Positions 37,201-44,894 of a DNA stretch of 64,000 nucleotides are shown here, one piece after another (position 1 is the first letter of the stretch; each line of letters opens with the position of its first letter). Under the pieces are notes generated by a model. It did no database searches, was not told where the DNA came from, and saw nothing but the letters and a program-made list of their open reading frames with translations. The stretch comes from an uncultured Prevotellaceae bacterium (GTDB taxonomy: Bacteria > Bacteroidota > Bacteroidia > Bacteroidales > Bacteroidaceae): assembly GCA_937898415.1 (NCBI GenBank), contig CALDLA010000172.1, positions 62,001 through 126,000 of the forward strand. Reading direction: 5' to 3'. The position numbers and the translations under genes are program-made.

Positions 37201-38698
37201 ACACCTGCGGACGGTCGCTGATGACGGCCAGCGGGGTGTCGTTACCCATCGCAGCCACAGGCTCCTGACCGGCAATCGCCATCGGGATGATGGTCTTGTC
37301 AATATCCTCCTGGCCGAAGCCGAAGTTCACCAGCTTAGCGGTGAGATTGCTTACGCCGTTGTCCACCTTACGACCGCTCTTCAGTTTCTCTAATTGTACG
37401 CGGTTCTCGCTGAGCCACTCGCGATAGGGATGTGCCTTCGCCAGCTGCTCCTTGATCTCGCCATCATAGTAAATCTTACCTTCCTGGGTGTCAATCAGCA
37501 GGATCTTTCCTGGTTGCAGACGGCCTTTTGAAACCACATCGCCTGGCTCAAAGTCCATCACGCCCACCTCAGAGGCGACGACCATCATCCCCTGCTTCGT
37601 AATCGTATAACGGCTGGGGCGCAGACCGTTTCTGTCCAGCATACCCCCTGCGTAGCGGCCGTCAGAGAACAGCAGGGCGGCAGGACCGTCCCACGGCTCC
37701 ATCAGGATAGAATGATACTCGTAGAACGCCTTCAGGTCCTCCGAGATGGGGTTCTTGTCGTTGAACGACTCAGGCACTAAGATAGCCATTGCCTGAGGCA
37801 GCGACAGTCCGCTCATCATCAGGAACTCGAACACGTTGTCGAGTGAGGCTGAGTCGCTCATGCCCTCCTGCACAATCGGTCGCAGGTCCTTGATGTCGCC
37901 CAGAGCCTCGCTCGAAAGCACGCTCTCACGGGCTTTCATCCAACCGCGATTACCGCGGATGGTGTTAATCTCGCCGTTGTGAGCCAACAAGCGGAAGGGC
38001 TGGGCTAATGACCACGTAGGGAATGTGTTTGTGCTGAAACGTGAGTGAACCAGCGCCAGTCCGCTTGTGAAGTAAGGGCTCGACAGGTCAGGGAAGTACC
38101 GACGCAGCTGTCCGCTAGTCAACATACCCTTGTAGATGATGTTCTTGCTCGACAATGAGCAGACATAAAAGTCCCTGTCGTCAATCCTGTTTTCAATCCT
38201 CTTCCTTACCTTATATAATATACGGTCGAGCGTCGGAGCTTTTTCCTCCGTCACGCCCGTCACGAAAATCTGTTTAATAGCCGGCTCCACCTCACGGGCC
38301 GCCACGCCCAGAACCTCGGGGCATGTAGGCACCGTACGGACGTGCATCAGCTGTAGTCCCTCGCGCTCTATCTCCTCAATCATCACGCTCAGAATCGTCT
38401 GCTGTGCCTGCTCGTCACGAGGCAGGAATACCAGGCCCGTACCATAGTGGCCTTTCTCGGGCACGGGGATGCCCTGCAACAGAATAAACTCATGAGGTAT
38501 CTGCACCATGATACCTGCGCCGTCACCCGTCTTGTCGCGGGTCTCGGCACCTCGATGCTCCATGTTCTCCAGCACCTTCAGTGCATTGTCCACCAGCTCA
38601 TGGCTTTTTCCACCGTGGATGTTCACCACCATACCTACGCCGCAAGCGTCGTGTTCATAGTCTGGCTGATACAGTCCTTGAAGTTTGCATTTTGTCAT
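34217..38698 (-). CDS. gltB: Glutamate synthase, large subunit
   Basis: About 1493 residues from the ATG at 38698 (MTKCKLQGLYQPDYEHDACGVG). A frame extension to 38770 reads through the promoter and is rejected. The nucleophile Cys in HDACGVGMV lies after a short propeptide that is expected to be cleaved. The class II glutaminase domain, the central domain, the FMN/3Fe-4S synthase domain (GLAETQQTLVRNGLRNQVRLQTDG; CNTNTCPMGVATQ) and the C-terminal beta-helix (GGRVVVLGKTGRNFAAGMSGG) are all present. It makes two glutamates from glutamine and 2-oxoglutarate. Promoter and dyad array are shared divergently with the amt2 operon. Confidence 0.97.
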   Translation of the reverse strand: MTKCKLQGLYQPDYEHDACGVGMVVNIHGGKSHELVDNALKVLENMEHRGAETRDKTGDGAGIMVQIPHEFILLQGIPVPEKGHYGTGLVFLPRDEQAQQTILSVMIEEIEREGLQLMHVRTVPTCPEVLGVAAREVEPAIKQIFVTGVTEEKAPTLDRILYKVRKRIENRIDDRDFYVCSLSSKNIIYKGMLTSGQLRRYFPDLSSPYFTSGLALVHSRFSTNTFPTWSLAQPFRLLAHNGEINTIRGNRGWMKARESVLSSEALGDIKDLRPIVQEGMSDSASLDNVFEFLMMSGLSLPQAMAILVPESFNDKNPISEDLKAFYEYHSILMEPWDGPAALLFSDGRYAGGMLDRNGLRPSRYTITKQGMMVVASEVGVMDFEPGDVVSKGRLQPGKILLIDTQEGKIYYDGEIKEQLAKAHPYREWLSENRVQLEKLKSGRKVDNGVSNLTAKLVNFGFGQEDIDKTIIPMAIAGQEPVAAMGNDTPLAVISDRPQVFFNYFRQQFAQVTNPAIDPIREELVMSLTEYIGAVGTNILMPDASNCKMVRLPQPVLTNTQLDILCNIRYKGFKTKKLAMLFEIEKGEEGLRNALDDLCKEAEASVDEGVNYIILSDRDIDEQHAAIPSLLAVSAVHHYLISVGKRVQTALIVESGEIREVMHAALLLGYGASALCPYMTFAVLDDLVKRGKIQEEYATAEAHYIKAVDKGLKKIMSKMGISTIRSYRGAKIFESIGLSEDLLRRYFGTEVSTIGGIGLKEIARDAIALHEAAQKQTLLQNQGQFAWRKDGIKHAWNPETIAKLQLATRQGNYDKFKDWAKIVDEKESPIFIRDFFGWKKAATPTPIDEVEPVESIVKHFVTGAMSFGALSIEAHEALALAMNKLGTRSNTGEGGEDNARYHTEVDGVSLSSKTKQIASGRFGVTAEYLVNAEEIQIKVAQGAKPGEGGQLPGFKVNEIIAKTRNAIPGISLISPPPHHDIYSIEDLAQLIFDLKNINPTAAVSVKLVAESGVGTIAAGVAKAKADLIVISGSEGGTGASPASSMRFAGISPEIGLAETQQTLVRNGLRNQVRLQTDGQLKTAKDVVIMAMLGADEFSFGTLPLIVLGCVMMRKCNTNTCPMGVATQNPELRKHFEGRAEYVVNFFTFLAEQVREYLAEMGVHSLKEIIGHTELIEVHTQNATDKQKTIDFARLLHQPESDKPLYWDRGEFTKVSDVKDEEIIKAAQKAIENQEEVTLDYAIKNTDRAVGTMLSGVIAKKYGEAGLPEGTIKMKFKGSAGQSFGAFAVKGLDIRLEGETNDYFGKGLSGGRISILPPQRTSDDFHAEDNIIAGNTGLYGATSGELYINGKVGERFGVRNSGAIAVIEGAGDHCCEYMTGGRVVVLGKTGRNFAAGMSGGVAYVYDPDHTFDYFCNMDMVELSLVEDSVSRKELLELIRQHYLHTGSALAGRMLDDWHHVIEDFIQVVPIEYKRVLEEEKMQKLREKIENVQRDY

Positions 38699-38739
38699 AT
38701 TATCCTTACTTTTACTAACACATTGTTTGATTTTGGCCG

Positions 38740-38770
38740 CAAAGGTAAAGCAAAATGCTGAATTTACCAA
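38740..38770 (-). promoter_or_regulatory. gltB promoter
   Basis: On the minus strand -7 TACCTTTG (38740-38747) and -33 TTGG (38767-38770), with a 19-bp spacer. AAAATGAAAG (38778-38787) lies 7 bp further upstream, identical in sequence and position to glnK. The leader is about 38 nt. Confidence 0.85.
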
Positions 38771-38809
38771 AGTTTGGCTTTCATTTTAATCTTTAATTCT
38801 TTTTTAAAT

Positions 38810-38895
38810 TGACACTTTGTATGTTATTTCTTCGTTTTCCTTACAATCTGTCAACTTTATTATTCTTATCTCATCCATTTCCTTACAGTTTGATA
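38810..38895. promoter_or_regulatory. Dyad array shared by gltB and amt2
   Basis: Sites 38810-38822 (reverse ATACAAAGTGTCA), 38841-38853 (TTACAATCTGTCA) and 38883-38895 (TTACAGTTTGATA), with centres 38816, 38847 and 38889. Centre 38816 is 72.5 bp from the gltB -7 centre and centre 38889 is 72.5 bp from the amt2 -7 centre. Each outer site is therefore the near site for one gene and the far site for the other. Confidence 0.82.
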
Positions 38896-38934
38896 TTTGT
38901 GTACGTTTTTAACAATCAAAACGAAAGTTGTTTC

Positions 38935-38965
38935 TTTGCGATACTCAGCAAATATAGTACCTTTG
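38935..38965 (+). promoter_or_regulatory. amt2 operon promoter
   Basis: -33 TTTG (38935-38938), 19-bp spacer, -7 TACCTTTG (38958-38965). AAAACGAAAG (38918-38927) lies 7 bp before the -33 box and is preceded by GTGTACGTTTTTAACAA (38899-38915). The leader is about 33 nt. Confidence 0.85.
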
Positions 38966-39001
38966 CCGACGATTTTTAACATCGCGTTATAATAATAAGG
39001 T

Positions 39002-40396
39002 ATGAAGATCAAGAAGAGATGGATAATCCTGATGACGGCCATGACGCTGATAGCCTTGGCAGGGCTGGCGGTGGGCGAACCGTCGTTTGAGTGTGACTGG
39101 TCAGTGATTTCTGCTGCCGACGTGGCGTGGCTCATCACCGCCACTATTTTCGTGTTGATGATGACCCCCGGACTGTCGTTCTTCTACGGCGGTATGGTGG
39201 GAGCAAAGAATGTCATCAGCACGATGTTGCAGTCGTTCATCGCTATGGGACTGATATCCGTCCTGTGGGTGGTCGTAGGTTTTTCATTATGCTTTGGCGA
39301 CGACATCGGCGGCATCATTGGCAATCCGCTGACGTTTCTCATGTTCCAGGGCGTGGGTGGCAAGGTCTACACGACGCCCGCAGGCAATGTGTTAGGTGGT
39401 GCGACAATCCCTCTGGCCCTGTTCGCGCTGTTCCAGATGAAGTTCGCCATCATCACGCCGTCGCTCATCACGGGTTCGTTTGCTGAGCGCGTCCGTTTCT
39501 CGGCCTATATGTTCTTCATGATGTTCTTCTTTTTCATCATCTATTGCCCGCTGGCCCACATGACGTGGCATCCTGAGGGACTGTTCATGAAATGGGGCGT
39601 CATCGACTTCGCCGGTGGTATCGTCGTTCATGCCTCCAGTGGAGTCGCCGCATTGGCAGGTGCCATCTATTTGGGACGACGCAAGGCTGAGACGCGCAAG
39701 AGCGAACCCGCCAACATCCCCTTCGTACTGCTGGGTGCCGCCATGCTGTGGCTCGGCTGGTTCGGCTTCAATGCTGGCTCGTCGCTGCATGCCGACGGAC
39801 AGGCCATCAAGGCGTTCCTGAACACAAATACCGCCTCGGCAACGGCTATGATGACGTGGATATTCTTCGACTGCCTGCGTGGTCGCAAGCCGTCGGCTAT
39901 GGGTGCTGCCGTAGGCTGCGTAGTAGGTCTGGTGGCTATCACGCCGTCGGCAGGTTACGTCACCGTGGGGCAGAGCATCTTTATTGCCTTTGTCATCACG
40001 CTCATCTGTAACGTCGCCGTCTACTGGCGTTCACATTCCAATATCGACGATGCCCTCGACGTGTTCCCCACTCACGGCACAGGCGGTATCTTCGGCACCG
40101 TTTTGACAGGTATCTTCATCCAGGAGGGCCTCATCGCCGGCACATGGGAGGGTTTTGTCATCTTCCTCTACCACCTGCTGGCCATCGTCATCGTCTTCGT
40201 CTACACCTTCGCCATGAGCTGGTTGGGCTATAAACTCATCGACGGTCTCATCCCCATGCGCGTCTCAGCCTTCAGCGAAAAGGTCGGTCTCGACTTCTCG
40301 CAGCACGACGAGCACTACGGTCTGGCCCATATCGGTGAGCGTGAACTGGCGGAGTATGAAGAACATATCCGTGAGAAAGAAAAGAGTGAAAAATGA
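39002..40396 (+). CDS. Second ammonium transporter
   Basis: 464 residues, longer than the 418-residue transporter at 3457 and only distantly similar to it. It has an N-terminal hydrophobic leader, Amt signature MTPGLSFFYGGMVGAKN, pore histidines in GGIVVHASSGVAAL and FPTHGTGGIFGT, and WLGWFGFNAGSSL. The tail KVGLDFSQHDEHYG keeps the GLD..xH.E pattern of PII-binding tails and then extends ~25 charged residues. It heads an operon of glutamine-consuming enzymes and overlaps the pyrG frame. Placement with amidotransferases rather than a PII gene suggests import of ammonium for assimilation under nitrogen limitation. Confidence 0.94.
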   Translation: MKIKKRWIILMTAMTLIALAGLAVGEPSFECDWSVISAADVAWLITATIFVLMMTPGLSFFYGGMVGAKNVISTMLQSFIAMGLISVLWVVVGFSLCFGDDIGGIIGNPLTFLMFQGVGGKVYTTPAGNVLGGATIPLALFALFQMKFAIITPSLITGSFAERVRFSAYMFFMMFFFFIIYCPLAHMTWHPEGLFMKWGVIDFAGGIVVHASSGVAALAGAIYLGRRKAETRKSEPANIPFVLLGAAMLWLGWFGFNAGSSLHADGQAIKAFLNTNTASATAMMTWIFFDCLRGRKPSAMGAAVGCVVGLVAITPSAGYVTVGQSIFIAFVITLICNVAVYWRSHSNIDDALDVFPTHGTGGIFGTVLTGIFIQEGLIAGTWEGFVIFLYHLLAIVIVFVYTFAMSWLGYKLIDGLIPMRVSAFSEKVGLDFSQHDEHYGLAHIGERELAEYEEHIREKEKSEK

Positions 40397-40410
40397 TGAG
40401 TGAAAAGTTT

Positions 40411-42045
40411 ATGGATACAAAATACATCTTCGTCACTGGCGGTGTGGTCTCCTCACTTGGTAAAGGCATCATCTCGGCCTCGATAGGCAAACTGCTACAG
40501 GCGCGCGGCTACAAAGTGACCATCCAGAAGTTCGACCCCTACATCAACATCGATCCGGGAACGCTGAACCCTTACGAGCACGGCGAGTGCTACGTCACCG
40601 TGGACGGTATGGAGACCGACCTCGACTTAGGACATTACGAAAGGTTCACGGGCATTCACACCACGCGTAACAACTCCATCACAACGGGACGCATCTACAA
40701 GACGGTCATCGACCGCGAACGTCACGGCGACTACTTAGGCAAGACGATTCAGGTGGTGCCGCATATTACGGACGAGATAAAGCGGCGGATGCTGCGCGAG
40801 GAAGTTGACGAGAAATTGGATTTCGTCATTACGGAGGTGGGCGGCACCATCGGCGACATTGAGAGTGCACCGTTCATGGAGGCCATCCGACAACTGCGGT
40901 GGCAATTAGGTCGCAACGCCGTGTGTGTACATCTCACGTACGTACCTTATTTAAAAGCTGCAGGCGAACTGAAGACGAAGCCCACGCAGCATAGTGTAAA
41001 AGAACTGCAGGGAATGGGGATTCAGCCTGACATTCTCGTCCTTAGAACCGAACGCCACCTCAGCGACTCTATACGTCTGAAGGTGGCCTCTTTCTGTAAT
41101 GTCGACCTAGAGTGCGTAGTGCAGAGTGAGGATATGCCGAGCATCTATGAGGTGCCTGTGAGCATGCAACGGCAGGGGCTCGACGCAGCCATTCTGCGGA
41201 AGATTGGCATTCCCGTGGGCGAGACACCGGTGATGAAACCGTGGCACGACTTCCTTGAGAAACAGCGTAACGCCAAGCGCGAGGTTCATGTGGCGCTGGT
41301 GGGTAAATACGACCTGCAGGACGCCTATAAAAGCATCCGCGAGAGCCTTAACTTGGCTGGCATCTACAACGACGTGAAGACACGGATACATTTCGTGAAC
41401 AGCGAGGAGTTGACGACGGAAAACGTCGTCACACAATTGAAAGACATGGCGGGTATCGTCATCTGTCCAGGCTTCGGCCAGCGCGGCATCGAAGGGAAAA
41501 TCATTGCGGCAGAGTATACTCGGACGCACGACATCCCGACCTTCGGCATCTGCCTCGGTATGCAGATGATGGTCATCGAGTTTGCTCGCAACGTGTTAGG
41601 CTACAAGGATGCGAACAGCAGCGAGATGGATGATAAGACTCCACATAACGTCATCGACATGATGGAGGAGCAGAAGAGCATCACCGAGATGGGCGGGACA
41701 ATGCGACTGGGTGCCTACGAGTGCGAACTAAAAGAGGGAAGCAAGGCGTGGAAGGCATACCAGAAGCCCTGCGGAGAAACCGCAGGTCACAGTAAGACCA
41801 TCCGCGAACGTCACCGCCACCGCTACGAATTTAACAACCGCTATAAGGAGGAGTACGAGGCCGCTGGCATGAAGTGCGTGGGCATCAATCCTGCAGCCAA
41901 CCTCGTGGAGATTGTCGAGATACCTGAGAAGCGCTGGTATATCGGCACACAATTTCACCCCGAATATTCGTCGACGGTGCTGCACCCGCACCCATTGTTT
42001 ATGTCATTTATCAAAACCTGCTCGGATGGAACAGTTGAAGCATGA
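40411..42045 (+). CDS. pyrG: CTP synthase
   Basis: 544 residues from the ATG at 40411 (MDTKYIFVTGGVVSSLGKG); the frame opens at 40393, overlapping the transporter stop, and either start is possible. The synthetase domain has the ATP loop just quoted and GTLNPYEHGECYVT. The glutaminase domain has Cys in TFGICLGMQ and the His-Glu pair in GTQFHPEYSS. It aminates UTP to CTP with glutamine nitrogen. It is the first of five glutamine-amide-dependent enzyme genes behind the transporter. Confidence 0.96.
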   Translation: MDTKYIFVTGGVVSSLGKGIISASIGKLLQARGYKVTIQKFDPYINIDPGTLNPYEHGECYVTVDGMETDLDLGHYERFTGIHTTRNNSITTGRIYKTVIDRERHGDYLGKTIQVVPHITDEIKRRMLREEVDEKLDFVITEVGGTIGDIESAPFMEAIRQLRWQLGRNAVCVHLTYVPYLKAAGELKTKPTQHSVKELQGMGIQPDILVLRTERHLSDSIRLKVASFCNVDLECVVQSEDMPSIYEVPVSMQRQGLDAAILRKIGIPVGETPVMKPWHDFLEKQRNAKREVHVALVGKYDLQDAYKSIRESLNLAGIYNDVKTRIHFVNSEELTTENVVTQLKDMAGIVICPGFGQRGIEGKIIAAEYTRTHDIPTFGICLGMQMMVIEFARNVLGYKDANSSEMDDKTPHNVIDMMEEQKSITEMGGTMRLGAYECELKEGSKAWKAYQKPCGETAGHSKTIRERHRHRYEFNNRYKEEYEAAGMKCVGINPAANLVEIVEIPEKRWYIGTQFHPEYSSTVLHPHPLFMSFIKTCSDGTVEA

Positions 42046-43762
42046 GTGTGGTGTGGCGATGATTCGCCTGCTGAAGCCGCTGAGCTACTACGAGCAGAAG
42101 TACGGCACGTGGCGCTATGGGTTGAACAAGCTCTATCTGATGATGGAGAAGCAGCACAACCGTGGCCAGGAGGGCGCTGGCGTGGCCTGCGTCAACCTCG
42201 ACGCCCCTGCCGGCGAGGAGTATATGTTTCGCGAGAAGGCCGAGGGCAAGGATGCGATAACGGAGGTGTTCAAGCATGTGGACAAGTCGTTCGAAGGACA
42301 GCTCTATATGGGCCATCTGCGTTATTCGACCACGGGCAAGAGCGGTCTGCAATACGTTCATCCGTTCCTGCGCCGCAATAACTGGCGCGCCAAGAACCTT
42401 TGCCTGTGCGGCAACTTCAACATGACCAACATCGACGAGGTCTTCCATTTCCTGACTGCGCAGGGCCAGTCGCCGCGCATCTACGGCGACTCGTACATCA
42501 CGCTCGAGCTGATGGGCCACCGGCTGGACCGCGAGGTGGAACGGCTGTTCGTCGAGGCGAAGGAACAGGGTTTGAAGGGAACTGCCATTACGCAATACAT
42601 CGACGACCATGTAGAGATGGCCAATGTGCTGCGCACGACGATGCCACACTTCGACGGCGGCTACGTCATGTGTGGTCTGACGGGTTCTGGCGAGCTGTTT
42701 GCCGTACGCGACCCCTGGGGCATCCGTCCCGCATTCTGGTATCAAGACGACGAGGTGGTGGTGCTGGCCAGTGAGCGCCCCGTCATTCAAACGACCTTTG
42801 ACTTGCAGGCTGATGACATTCAGGAACTGAAGCCCGGACAGTCGCTCATCGTCCACAAAAATGGTGCCGTCTGTCAGGAGCAGATCCTGCCTGCCAAACA
42901 GCTGAGTGCCTGCTCGTTCGAGCGCATCTACTTCAGCCGGGGCTCCGACCGCGACATCTACCAGGAGCGCAAACGGCTGGGTGAACAGCTGACGCCCGCC
43001 ATCATGCGAGCCATTGACAACGACGTCGCCAACACCGTATTCTCCTATATCCCCAACACTGCCGAGGTGGCTTTCCACGGTATGACAGACGGCGTACGTC
43101 GTCTCGACCACGACGTGCGTATTGAAAAAGTGGTGTGGAAGGACATCAAGCTGCGCACATTTATCAGCGACGGCAGCGAGCGTAACGATCTGGCAGCCCA
43201 CGTCTATGACATCAGCTACGGCTCGCTGCGCCCCAATGAGGACAACCTCGTTATCATCGACGACTCGATAGTGCGCGGCACCACCCTCCGCGAGAGTATC
43301 TTCAAGATCCTCGACCGACTGCATCCCAAGAAGATCGTGATGGTCAGCTCGTCGCCACAGATACGCTATCCCGACTACTACGGCATCGACATGTCGCGAC
43401 TCGAGGAGCTCTGCGCCTTTCGTGCCGCCATCGCCCTGATTAAGGAGCGGGGTATGGAGCAGGTGATTGCCGACGTGTATCGGAAGTGCAAGAGTTCCCT
43501 ATGCGAGAACCACGTCCGTGCCATCTATGCACCGTTTACTGTGGAGGAGATCAACGCAAAGATTGTGGAGATGCTGCGCCCAAAGGGTATGCAGGCCCCC
43601 ATCGAACTGGTGTTCCAGAGCATCGAGGGACTGCACGAGGCCTGTCCTAACCACCCTGGAGACTGGTACTTTACAGGCCACTATCCAACCCCAGGCGGCG
43701 TCCGCCTTTGTAACGCTGCCTTCGTAGATTTTGTAGAGACAACATTAAGAATGCAACTATAA
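42026..43762 (+). CDS. Amidophosphoribosyltransferase-family protein, long form
   Basis: 578 residues from the ATG at 42026 (MEQLKHECGVAM), overlapping pyrG by 20 bp. Cys7 in HECGVAMIR is the class II glutaminase nucleophile. The PRPP site NLVIIDDSIVRGTTL is intact. It is about 70-110 residues longer than the usual PurF because of an extra C-terminal segment (from KERGMEQVIADVYRKC) with no motif I know. I therefore call it a PurF-family long form; it may be the main PurF or a paralogue. Its place among glutamine users fits purine synthesis. Confidence 0.85.
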   Translation: MEQLKHECGVAMIRLLKPLSYYEQKYGTWRYGLNKLYLMMEKQHNRGQEGAGVACVNLDAPAGEEYMFREKAEGKDAITEVFKHVDKSFEGQLYMGHLRYSTTGKSGLQYVHPFLRRNNWRAKNLCLCGNFNMTNIDEVFHFLTAQGQSPRIYGDSYITLELMGHRLDREVERLFVEAKEQGLKGTAITQYIDDHVEMANVLRTTMPHFDGGYVMCGLTGSGELFAVRDPWGIRPAFWYQDDEVVVLASERPVIQTTFDLQADDIQELKPGQSLIVHKNGAVCQEQILPAKQLSACSFERIYFSRGSDRDIYQERKRLGEQLTPAIMRAIDNDVANTVFSYIPNTAEVAFHGMTDGVRRLDHDVRIEKVVWKDIKLRTFISDGSERNDLAAHVYDISYGSLRPNEDNLVIIDDSIVRGTTLRESIFKILDRLHPKKIVMVSSSPQIRYPDYYGIDMSRLEELCAFRAAIALIKERGMEQVIADVYRKCKSSLCENHVRAIYAPFTVEEINAKIVEMLRPKGMQAPIELVFQSIEGLHEACPNHPGDWYFTGHYPTPGGVRLCNAAFVDFVETTLRMQL

Positions 43763-43766
43763 TATA

Positions 43767-44894
43767 ATGAGAGAAGCAAAACTGATACTTGATGACGGAA
43801 GCCTGTTCGTAGGCCAATCGTTCGGATACGATGCTCCGACGGCAGGCGAGGTGGTGTTCAACACCGCCATGACGGGTTATCCGGAGAGTCTGACAGACCC
43901 CAGCTATGCGGGGCAGATACTGGTGACGACCTTTCCGCTGATAGGCAACTACGGCGTACCCGATACGGGTGTGGGCGACAACGGCCTGCCCCTGTTTATG
44001 GAGAGTGAACGGATTCACGCCAAGGCGCTGGTGGTGGCGGACTACAGCGAGCAATACTCGCACTGGAACGCAAAAGAATCATTAGCCGCCTGGCTGAAGC
44101 GGGAAAAAATTCCAGGAATCACAGGAATCGACACGCGAAGACTGACAAAGGTGCTGAGGGAGAACGGCGTGATGATGGGCCGCATAGAAGTGAAAAGTGA
44201 GAAAGTGAAAAGTGAAAAGTATACGGAAGATTACGGCTCCGTGAACTGGGTGGAGAAAGTAAGCTGCAAGGAGGTCATCACTTACAAGCCTGAACCTACG
44301 GCGGTAGCAAATTCTTCACTCTTCACTCTTCACTCTTCACTTCCCCGAGTCGTCCTCGTGGACTGCGGCGTGAAGGCAAACATCATCCGCTGCTTGATAC
44401 GTCGCGGCATCGAGGTGGTGCGTGTGCCGTGGGACTACGACTTCAACTCGCTCGACTTCGACGGGCTGTTCCTGGCTAACGGTCCCGGCGACCCAGAGCA
44501 ATGCGGAAAGACGGTGGAGCACATCCGCACGTTCCTTCACGATCCGAAGGTGAGGCCCTGTATGGGTATCTGCCTCGGCAACCAATTGTTGGCCCGTGCG
44601 GCTGGTGCGAAGACCTACAAACTGAAATACGGTCATCGTTCGCATAACCAGCCCGTGCAGCAGGTTGGAACGACCAGGTGCTTCATCACCTCGCAGAATC
44701 ACGGCTATGCGGTGGACGACTCGACGCTACCTGCCGACTGGGAACCGCTGTTCGTTAACATGAACGACGGCTCGAATGAGGGCATCCGTCACAAGACAAA
44801 TCCCTGGATGTCGGCACAGTTCCACCCTGAGGCTTGCAGCGGTCCGGTGGATACGGAGTTTTTGTTTGATGAATTTGTAAAGATGTTAGGATGA
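43767..44894 (+). CDS. carA: Carbamoyl-phosphate synthase, small subunit
   Basis: 375 residues. The N-terminal CarA domain begins MREAKLILDDGSLFVGQSFG. The glutaminase domain has Cys in CMGICLGNQLLARAAG and the His/Glu pair in SAQFHPEACSG. It supplies ammonia to CarB. Between the two domains the sequence holds EVKSEKVKSEK and, 30 residues later, NSSLFTLHSSL. These are encoded by 7-bp repeats (AAGTGAA type at 44188-44221 and CTTCACT x4 at 44314-44341) that are inverted relative to each other. Both lie in loops near KVSCKEVITY, so activity is probably kept. It overlaps carB by 4 bp. Confidence 0.93.
   Translation: MREAKLILDDGSLFVGQSFGYDAPTAGEVVFNTAMTGYPESLTDPSYAGQILVTTFPLIGNYGVPDTGVGDNGLPLFMESERIHAKALVVADYSEQYSHWNAKESLAAWLKREKIPGITGIDTRRLTKVLRENGVMMGRIEVKSEKVKSEKYTEDYGSVNWVEKVSCKEVITYKPEPTAVANSSLFTLHSSLPRVVLVDCGVKANIIRCLIRRGIEVVRVPWDYDFNSLDFDGLFLANGPGDPEQCGKTVEHIRTFLHDPKVRPCMGICLGNQLLARAAGAKTYKLKYGHRSHNQPVQQVGTTRCFITSQNHGYAVDDSTLPADWEPLFVNMNDGSNEGIRHKTNPWMSAQFHPEACSGPVDTEFLFDEFVKMLG
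44188..44221. repeat. 7-bp-type repeat inside carA, left block
   Basis: AAGTGAA-type units with one 8-bp slip. It is the reverse complement type of the block at 44314-44341. Confidence 0.8.
44314..44341. repeat. 7-bp tandem repeat inside carA, right block
   Basis: Four exact copies of CTTCACT, in frame, encoding SLFTLHSSL. Confidence 0.93.

Larger units (their letters stand above)
38699..39001. promoter_or_regulatory. Divergent gltB / amt2 control region
   Basis: The 303-bp gap holds no gene. It carries the gltB promoter (38740-38770, minus), the amt2 promoter (38935-38965, plus), the conserved 36-bp element upstream of amt2 (38892-38927), AAAATGAAAG at 38778-38787 (minus) and the shared dyad array at 38810-38895. 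Confidence 0.85.

Noticed and set aside
38699..38770. Upstream extension of gltB to 38770
   Set aside because: The extension would translate the -7 and -33 boxes; the ATG at 38698 gives the family start and the correct distance to the active-site Cys.
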